From contig CM074703.1 of the NCBI GenBank assembly GCA_037367355.1, positions 186,001 through 250,000 on the forward strand: DNA of 64,000 nucleotides. Reading direction: 5' to 3'. The stretch's first letter is position 1. Every line of letters starts with the position of its first letter. Below, piece by piece: positions 56,801 to 64,000 of the stretch. Source of the DNA: Neoscytalidium dimidiatum. Lineage: Eukaryota; Ascomycota; Dothideomycetes; Botryosphaeriales; Botryosphaeriaceae. The notes under the pieces are model-generated. The model saw only the letters and a list, made by a program, of their open reading frames with translations, ran no database searches and had not been told where the DNA came from. A program made the translations under genes and the position numbers.

Positions 56801-59800
56801 ATGCACACCAGTCCTTGGTTGAAGTCCCTCGCTTTCTTTGCCGGCAGCGTTTTCAAGCGCTACACTGTCATGAATGCCACATCAATCTTGCAGTACGTTA
56901 CGTACCAGCTCAAGAATGGCAATTCCACCGACCTGGAGGTTCTGGAACAGATCATGACCCAGATGACCGGCATTCCCGCCAACCCTAGCTTCAATGAGAA
57001 ACAGCTCTTGGCGATGGCCGGTGGCGATCTTCTCCAGGCCCAAATATTGGAAACGATTCAGGATTACCGCAACCAACCCAGTTTCAGGGGACCTGCCAAG
57101 CGTCTCCTCCGGGCATTGACTGAACCAGGTCTTGCGGGAGAGCTGTTGATCGCCATCGCTCAGGAGCGGCAACTCTACCCTCACTCCGAGGCTGCGGCTG
57201 ACGCCCCTCTCAAGGCCTTGTCTACCAACCTCGACAAGCTCACTCAAGTCTTCTTCCAGTACCTCGAGGTCCTGAGGTCTAATCTATCGACCAAGGAGTT
57301 CGATTCGGTTATACCCGATGTAATTTCTTTGATGAAGGACTACGGCCTCGACGCGAATATTGCGTTTGCCATCAGCAGGCACAGCTTATCTCAGGCCGTG
57401 TTGGAGATCGACTTGGCGAACGCTGAAGAAGAGAAGAGGCTGAAAGAAGAGCAGGGGAAGGCTAAGGAGGAAGCAAAGATGGAAGACCACGAGCAGCCAG
57501 CAACGAATGGCGATGTTGACATGGCCGATGCTCCGGAAGAAGGTCAAGAGAAAGGAGAAGAGACGAACGGTGAGATAAAGGAAGAGCTTTCCGTAAAAGA
57601 AGAAAAAGAAGAGGGGGCAGTTGGTGTTCCTACACCCGTAACGTCTACACCAGGGCCTAACACTACGGACGAGCCATGGCACCCCATCATCAAAGATCTC
57701 ATGGACAGATTGAGGACAGCTTTGCCCGAAGATTTCGAGCACAAGATGAGCATTTCCTTCTACGCTACGTTCTGGCAGCTCTCCTTCAACGATGTGCATG
57801 TGCCCACACAAGGCTACGACGATGAGCTCAAGGAGATCAACAAGAAGATTTCGGCTGTTATCTCAGACCGATCTGACGTATCGGTGGCGGGTATCAAGAA
57901 GAAGGAAGCGAAGAAGAAGGAATTCAACGACTTGCAAGATCGGTTGAGGGCTGAGATGAAGACTCAGGTGCAGACGTACCAGATGGTTCGCACGCGCCTC
58001 CAGAAGGAGAAGAGCCAGTGGTTCGCTAAGCACAAACTCGCCATGAGCCCTGCCCTTCACGACAACATCATTCAGGAATGTTTCCTTCCGCGCTTAATCT
58101 TGTCTCCGTTCGACGCACAGTACGTCTATCGGATGCTCTTCTACCTCCACTCTGCCGGCACTCCAGGCTTCCGTACCATGTTCCTAATCGATCGGATCCT
58201 GAGGGAGAAGCAACTCACGGCGCTGATCTTCATTTGCACTCCGCGAGAGGCCGAGAACTTCGGTCGGTTCCTGAATCAACTTCTCCAGGAACTCCGCAGG
58301 TGGCATGCTGATCCGGCAGTCTATGAGAAGATGGCCTACGGTGTGAAAAAGGATTTACCTGGCTTTGCTCGGAAGTTCAACGAAGAGAAGCAGCCAGAGA
58401 CCTTTCTCACCTACGAAGACTACCGGCGCCTGCTTTACAAGTGGCACGTCAGCCTCAATAATGCCCTCAAGACTTGCCTCACAGGTGGAGAGTACATGCA
58501 CATCGTCAACGCCATTGTCATCCTCAAAACCATTGCCGAGAACTTTCCTATCATCAACTTCATGGGTAAGCAGATATTGGAATGCGTAACGAAGCTTTCG
58601 AAGGAGGATGAACGAGGAGACGTGAAACTCCAGGCAATGTCGCTCATTGGCGCTCTCAAGAAATCAGAGAGCCAATGGATGCTTCCCCAAGCTTTCAAGC
58701 TAGTGGGTCCCACTTACGATCCTTCACTGGATTGTTACATCTTTGCTAAAAAGAAGCAGGCCGACCCCAATTCGACCCAGAAGCCTACCAGCCGTGCGGC
58801 CACCGAAGGGGCGAGCACGCCGCAGCCTAGCCAGGCTAAGCTCAACGCGTCCGCTCCAGAGTTCAAGCCTTCTCCGCAATCGTAAGTACCAATCAGTCTA
58901 GACACATACCAGATACCAGTCAATCTGACTTTGAACACAGTAATGGTGTCACGACCAACGGCACAAGGGGCGAACAGGGCGCGGAAGATGGTGAGATCGA
59001 CGACAAGAATGACAGACATGATAAAATGACAGTTTCAGTGGCAGGAGGGGAGAGGGATAGCCCTTCTCAACCTAGAAGAACCGAGGAGAGCCAGGCGGCA
59101 GACTCGAAGGCTAGCACACCTGGCCCTTCTGCAGCACAATTCTCGGGCAGAGGCACTCATGGAGACTCGAAACCGTCGACTCCGGCACCGCCACCCGGCC
59201 AAGGCCCACCACCTCGCCCAGATACAGGCAGGAACCAACCACCCGGCCCCGTTGGTCGTCAAACTCATGCACTGCCGAGCAGGCCCGACACTCAGCCTCC
59301 TAGGAATCGAATGGACAGGCAGGGTGATCGTCCGCCGAGACATGATGGACGCGGTCCGCCTAACCATGACTACGGCCGCCTTGAACGCCCTGGAGACATG
59401 CCCCGCGATTTTCCAGACCGCACGAGAGACGCATCTTCCGGCCGTCGACCTCGCAGTAGAAGTCCGGGTGCCGCACACATGGACCGCGACCGACGTGATC
59501 CTCAATGGCAGGGTCCGAGAGAAGCGTGGGAGGACGACAGGGGAAGGCCTCTGCCGAGGGATACCCGTCAAGGTGGCAGGGCTCCTCCACAGTGGAACGA
59601 ACCACCTCCTCGCGGCCGTCCTTTCGATGGCCCTGGGGATGGTCAACGTAGTCGCCCTCCGTTCGATCAGCAAAGCCAGCCTGGAGACGGTCGCAACTGG
59701 CAATCCGGCTCAATGCCGCCGCCATCTGCTGGTCCTTATCAACATCCTGAACGTGCCGGCCGCTTCAATGACCGCATGGGTCCTGGTCAACTGCCCGACA

Positions 59801-61608
59801 GGCCTTCCGGCCCCAGCGATCGAGTTGGTATCAACCCCGAGCGTGCTGCTCTGATCGATGCGGAAACGGGCCCGCGCCGCCCAGAGGGCTTCAGGTCGGA
59901 GAGAGACGGTCGCCGCGATAGAGGCTCTCGACCTCACTCTCCTCGCCGTGGAGACGAACGTCCGCCTGCATTCGCACCTCGCGATGACTACCGCGACGAG
60001 CGTGGCCCTCCTAGTCAAGATCGCCTACTTCCAAGCTACCCTTCTAGCCGTGACCGTCGGGAAGACCCCAACTCAATCCCACCGACGGGACCTCGCAGCG
60101 ATCGTCCGAGCAGAGGAGACTATCCTGGGCCGCCCAGCCGCGGTGGCCGTGAGCTCTTCGAACCTTCGGCGCCTCGCCCGCCTCCGTCGGATCCCAACCA
60201 CGGTCGGCTCAACCAAGATTTCATGCCATCTCGTTCGTCCGACCCCAGCTATGGCCGTCTCAACGCTCCAGATGCGCCTCCACCCTCCGGTCCGCGTGGC
60301 AGAGGCGCTGCCGGCCGTGGTAGAAACCAGCCCGGCTCGGTCCCTCAGTCCCCCATCAGCGAGCGTGGCCCACCAACTGGACCCAATGCCGATAGACGGG
60401 ATATCCGGGACCCCTACGATCAACGTCCACCGACCCCCAATGAGCACGGCGCAGATACTTCTGGTATCCATCCTGATCGCCTGAGACAAATTCCAGGCGC
60501 TCGTAACGATATGCCGGCACCATCATCTTCGTTCCCTCCATCCGGTCCTCGTGGCTCTCATAGACAATCTGCCAGCAGCCCTTCAGTAACTTCGCCGACC
60601 GGCCGCAATCCGCCCACTGGTCCAGCCTCCTCATCCGAGCGCCGTCAGGAAGACAAGCGTTTCGCCGGCATCAACAACATGCTGCAACAGAGCAACGCCT
60701 CATCGTCCGGCGGCTATCGCAACGATCCCTCTGGCGGCACCTCCTCTTCGTCCGACCGCGGAGCTTCTATCCGCGGCCGCGCTGGCGGCAGCGGTGGCGG
60801 CAGGCCCGGTGGTACGAATTCCCCGGCGCACTCCCAACCTTCCACGCCTATCCCATCACACCTTGACATGCCTTCTCGTGGCGACGGCAGGCCTGACCTC
60901 CTCCCCCGCGGCCCGGGCGGAGATGCTGGTAGCGATGAGCGCGACCACCGCGGTGGCCGCCGCGACCGAGGCGAGCGCCGGTCTACCCGCCACAGGTCGA
61001 CCAGTCCGCGCGACAGAGATGGCGGAAGCAGCAGGGACAAGCGCGGCGGCGGTGGCAGCAGCGGTGGCATGCCTGGCGATGTGCCGCCTCCGCTACCTCC
61101 GCCTCCGCGCGAAAGCAGGAGGAGCGGCCGTAACGGCGGAGTTGACGAGCGCGAGGGCGGCGGCAGCCATCGCGAGCGTCGTGGTGGCCCACGCGAGAGC
61201 TGGGGCGATGACGGCAGCGCCGGGATGGGCCCGACCGGGCCATATGGCGGCGGCGGCGGTGGTGGGCATCCGCCAAACGGCGAGGGCGGTGGCGGGAGGA
61301 GCTTGAGGAATGGACCCGAGGGAGGGCGGTCGTCTGGCAGTAGGGGCGAGGGCTCCTCGTCTGGGCACCATCACCATTCTTCGCACTCGCATCGGGAGTC
61401 GAGCCGGTCGACGGCTGGTGGCGGCAGTGGAGGTGGTGGCGGTGTGGACAGGGAATCGAGAGGGGAGAGGGGCGAGCGGAAGAGGGGTAGGGGCGGTGCG
61501 GACGTGGATGGTGGTGCGCATGGAGGCGCGGGTGGCGGCGGAGCGCCGGGGGAAAGTATTGGGAGCAAGAGGCCGCGGAGAGGAAGGGAGAGGGAGGAGA
61601 GGGGGTGA
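53870..61608 (+). CDS. THO2: THO complex subunit 2
   Basis: Tho2/THOC2 is the large scaffold of the THO complex, which couples transcription elongation to mRNP assembly and export and limits R-loops. Exons 53870-58881 and 58941-61608 (intron 59 bp, phase 2) give 2559 residues. Residues 1-150 are Arg/Gly/Pro-rich. The THOC2 N-terminal helical region spans about 150-760 (ALQAQEKGDYLTLSIIFQEV, SNYNLLREESEGYAKLMTEY, FYASSARDPEDRFPENLVFL). Tho2 central repeats follow (FYWEDWANNVPVCQTVDDVF, NCDFS-like WSLANDDCQDNFSRWIDLCR, LGYDVLTWSLMSSLGGKGRS). The conserved C-terminal domain begins near 1285 (FEHKMSISFYATFWQLSFND, DDELKEINKKISAVISDRSD, IQECFLPRLILSPFDAQYVY). The last ~890 residues are disordered: Arg/Asp/Pro/Gly-rich, then Ser/Gly/Arg and a His-rich patch, ending RPRRGREREERG. 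Longer than yeast Tho2 (1597), mostly because of this tail. Confidence 0.95.
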
Positions 61609-63029
61609 TTGGGTTTTGATCATGACGATAGTGCTGGTGCGGCGTCTTGGTCCATGTGCTGGCAAGGCGAGCGAGTTTCTTTCCTGCGTACTTCTCTTAT
61701 TGAAGAGCGCCTCTTGGAGCGAGCGGATTTGGGGGGAAAAAGAAAGCAAAACCCCAAATTCTTTTCTATACAAGTCTGTCGAGAGTTCTACTCCCCTCTT
61801 GTTTTCTTTTCGCCTTTTCTTCCATCTTATACGGCGAGCTGTTGCTCCTTGTTTTTCCCTTTTCAGATGGAGAGTTTTTTTTTTTTTTTTTTTATCACGG
61901 GATACGGTCGGACATTATGCATTGAAGGGCGCTCAGCTACGTACACGGATTCTTCATTCTCGTCTCCTTTTAGTCCTTCAGTCATACATTTTGGAGACAT
62001 GACGAGGCCAGGATGTTGATTTGCAGAGGCGGGAAATGGAGGCGAGATTAGGTAGTTAGCGGAGATATGGAGACAGTGAGAACAAGGTGGGGGGGAAATG
62101 GATGATTTGGGGGACGTTTCAATGGCTTGGACGCTGTAGACTTCAACGACACGACGGTGGACGGTGGCCCCGCAGCGGAGTTATGGCTACATCTTTCGAG
62201 CTGGGGAATTAAAAAAAAAAAAAACCTTGTGATGCACATATACATGCTACCGCCTCTACAGAGCTGTCAAGTCCAGATTTCAATGCCTCTTGCACACGGA
62301 ATGCAGGCGTGTAGTCTGGTCAGACTGTAAGCAGCCAGGGGGAGACCGTGTTAGCCGTGTGTGGCAACGTGAGTTGCGTGCGAGGCCAATATCGGTGCGC
62401 TGGAGTTAGATCCGGCTGATGAGGTCCAATGGACGAAGCCTCGATTGACGAGGTGCGATAAGCGAGCGAGCTGTACTATCCAGGATGAGAGTATGACGTC
62501 TTTCGGGGCATTTTTTATTTGACGGGAGGTGGAGAGCAGCAGGGATTAGTCGGAGGCGACCCATCGGTGAATTTATAAAAACCGAACGACATCAAAGCTT
62601 TCCTCGCGGATCGGGGAATACTGTCAGCATGACCATTCCATCTTGCGGGCGCTGGGCCCCTGTCGGCATTCAAGCCGTCGGCGTTTACTCTGTCGGCAGG
62701 GCCGTGTCGTTCGGCGTTCATTTTCTTCGCTGGCCGACGCTCGTATAATTCTACTACGGGGGATGCTGCCCCTCCTCTGTCTGATTCGTCCCCGCCGATT
62801 CAGAAAATAACCTCCGACCACAACTTCGAACATGGTCGGGGGGTTTATTTTCCACGATGGGGCGGGGCTACTCGGTCCAAATCCAGTAAATGTACCGGGC
62901 CAAAATAGAAAAACCCCCCGAGCGATCATCAGAGACAGAGAAGACCGATCGATTCATACTAGCTTATAGCCCGTACGTACCGGACCTCGTAAAATCTCTC
63001 TCTCTCTCTCTCTCTCTCTCAATCGTGCC
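61609..63029. other. Intergenic region downstream of THO2
   Basis: About 1.4 kb. An 18-20 base T run at 61875-61893 and an A12-13 run at 62211-62224 lie in the probable THO2 3' UTR and spacer. Between 62.6 and 62.95 kb, several minus-strand frames are open and Arg-rich but have no domain. A (TC)13 microsatellite closes the region. No gene assigned. Confidence 0.45.
62995..63020 (+). repeat. (TC)13 microsatellite
   Basis: Thirteen perfect TC units, directly next to the last recognisable bases of the hydrolase remnant. Confidence 0.85.
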
Positions 63030-63167
63030 CCATCCCCCTTCCCCATCCCCTCCGCCATCTCCGTCACCACCGCTACCACCTTCTCCGGCACGCTCAGCAT
63101 CGACGACGCGGCGGAACGCGCCCTCGCCGACCGCCACCAGCAGCCTGTCCTACACCGCCGGTGGGGA

Positions 63168-63181
63168 GGGGGGGGGGGGGG
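63168..63181 (+). repeat. G14 homopolymer
   Basis: Fourteen consecutive G bases inside the hydrolase remnant. Such a run is prone to slippage and also to sequencing error. Confidence 0.8.
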
Positions 63182-63395
63182 TTTGTTTTTGACTTCGCCT
63201 CGAACGCCGTCCACGGACGGACCCGGGCTACCCGTCGGGCGGGTACACGACGCGCTCGGGCACGCTTCCTGCCGGCGGCGCGACCGCGGCGATGTAGACG
63301 AGCGCGAGCACGCGGCCTTTGCCGGGCGGGGTTAACCAAGCATAGTCGGCCGGGGCGGCGGAAAGTACGCGTCCGTCGCACGGGTGCGCAACGAC

Positions 63396-63423
63396 GACGG
63401 CGACGGCGACGGCGACGGCGACG
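63396..63423 (+). repeat. GACGGC hexanucleotide repeat (about 4.7 copies)
   Basis: In-frame on the minus strand it encodes alternating Val and Ala at the strand leading to the hydrolase nucleophile elbow. It looks like a slippage expansion in already decaying DNA. Confidence 0.75.
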
Positions 63424-63643
63424 TCTTGGCCGAAGGAGAGGAGTGGGTCGATGATGCTACGCAGGTACGCGCCGTCTTCGGCGAGGAGTCCTGGTCGTGC
63501 GGATAGACCGAGCAAGGGGTTGCGGATGGGGACAGTTTTGGTGTGGCCGAGGGCATGGAGGGCGGGCGGGGAGGGAGCTTCTGGTAGGTGTGCTCGTGGT
63601 GCCAGCCGCCAGGGACGAGGACGAGAGAGGGCTTTGTGGGCAT

Positions 63644-64000
63644 TGTTCTTGTGAGTGATGAGTTTGCGGGGAGAGGATGGTTGATAGACGGAAAGACTGG
63701 ATAGCAATATCTTGTCGTGCTTTCATACCTGGCTGTCCGTACTTTGTTGGGGAATAGTGCGCAAAAGCAGGAGTCGACGTGGGGACTTCAAGTCTGACGT
63801 AAGACTACACAAAGTAGATGCTGAAAGGGTGGTCCTGCAGCTCGTTCTGCACTCTCTCAGAGAATTCATTGAAATGAGGACCGGCTGCAATACCGAGAGG
63901 CAGATGCGAAAACTGCCGTATCGACAGCGAGAAGTGAATTCATAGCGGAAATGGTAAGGCCTGGCTCATTTTTCTCGGCTTTACCGGCTCCAGAATTATG
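63644..64000. other. Right-edge sequence, no gene recognised
   Basis: About 357 bp reaching the window edge. It may hold the promoter of the former hydrolase and the flank of an unseen neighbour. A 77-codon plus-strand frame (63712-63945) has no recognisable content. Confidence 0.4.

Larger units (their letters stand above)
63030..63643 (-). pseudogene. Broken alpha/beta-hydrolase remnant
   Basis: The start MPTKPSLVLVPGGWHHEHTY (ATG at 63643) is the typical first strand and oxyanion loop of small fungal alpha/beta hydrolases. A frameshift in a C-rich run at about 63561-63576 moves the following homology (LHALGHTKTVPIRNPLLGLS, RPGLLAEDGAYLRSIIDPLL) into a different frame. Next is a Val-Ala repeat from a GACGGC expansion, then VVAHPCDGR where relatives have the nucleophile elbow AHSYGG; the catalytic serine is missing. 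LALVYIAAVAPPAGSVPERV then stops at 63230-63228. A separate piece, MLSVPEKVVAVVTEMAEG (about 63105-63050), matches the C-terminal helix after the catalytic histidine region; the intervening ~50 or more residues and the histidine are gone. The gene is therefore dead. Confidence 0.68.

Noticed and set aside
1..64000. CRISPR array, secondary-metabolite cluster, intact transposon
   Set aside because: No regularly spaced repeats, no PKS/NRPS/terpene core enzymes, no transposase or reverse transcriptase, and no long terminal repeats were seen on either strand.

Overview
The window is nuclear DNA of a filamentous ascomycete (Pezizomycotina; a Dothideomycete is my best guess, not proven). The evidence is short 44-115 bp introns with GT...CTAAC/CTGAC...AG signals, single-copy housekeeping genes with fungal architectures, a fungus-specific STAND-type N-terminal domain protein, and a decayed NACHT-NTPase gene. 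Gene models below were built by hand from reading frames plus splice signals; each junction given keeps the frame. No tRNA, rRNA, CRISPR array, intact transposon or biosynthetic cluster was found.

Layout. 0-6 kb: the 5' part of a PIAS/Siz SUMO E3 ligase (minus, cut by the window edge), a small DUF2423/LLPH-like nuclear protein, a disordered orphan frame, and an orphan STAND N-terminal-domain protein loaded with homopolymer tracts. 6.9-16.2 kb, all minus: the SWI/SNF-RSC ATPase, an N-BAR protein and ribosomal protein uL2. 17.9-23.1 kb: a WHIM-domain chromatin protein (plus), then FAF1 (minus) and HIS6 (plus) sharing a 275-bp divergent promoter. 23.4-32 kb is an accessory, gene-poor stretch: a broken NACHT-TPR gene, one small spliced gene of unknown function, and long A-rich non-coding DNA. 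32.1-42.9 kb, all minus: ERF4 (Ras palmitoylation), a TMEM198-like membrane protein with an 830-residue tail, and GSH2. 43.6-61.6 kb, all plus: an ATRX/Rad54-like Snf2 ATPase with a SAM-like N-terminus, HEM1, and the very large THO2. At 63 kb lies a broken alpha/beta-hydrolase remnant among microsatellites.

Functionally this is mostly core biology: chromatin remodelling (snf21, WHIM protein, ATRX-like), RNA export (THO2), ribosome production (uL2, FAF1, DUF2423), primary metabolism (HIS6, GSH2, HEM1) and membrane or signalling functions (ERF4, BAR, TMEM198-like). I see no operon-like logic. The parts outside routine annotation are the STAND-related pieces (an intact orphan N-terminal domain and a dead NACHT-TPR gene), the small orphan gene next to the dead one, and several splice-structure oddities: an ATG-only first exon, a GC-AG intron and competing in-phase donors.
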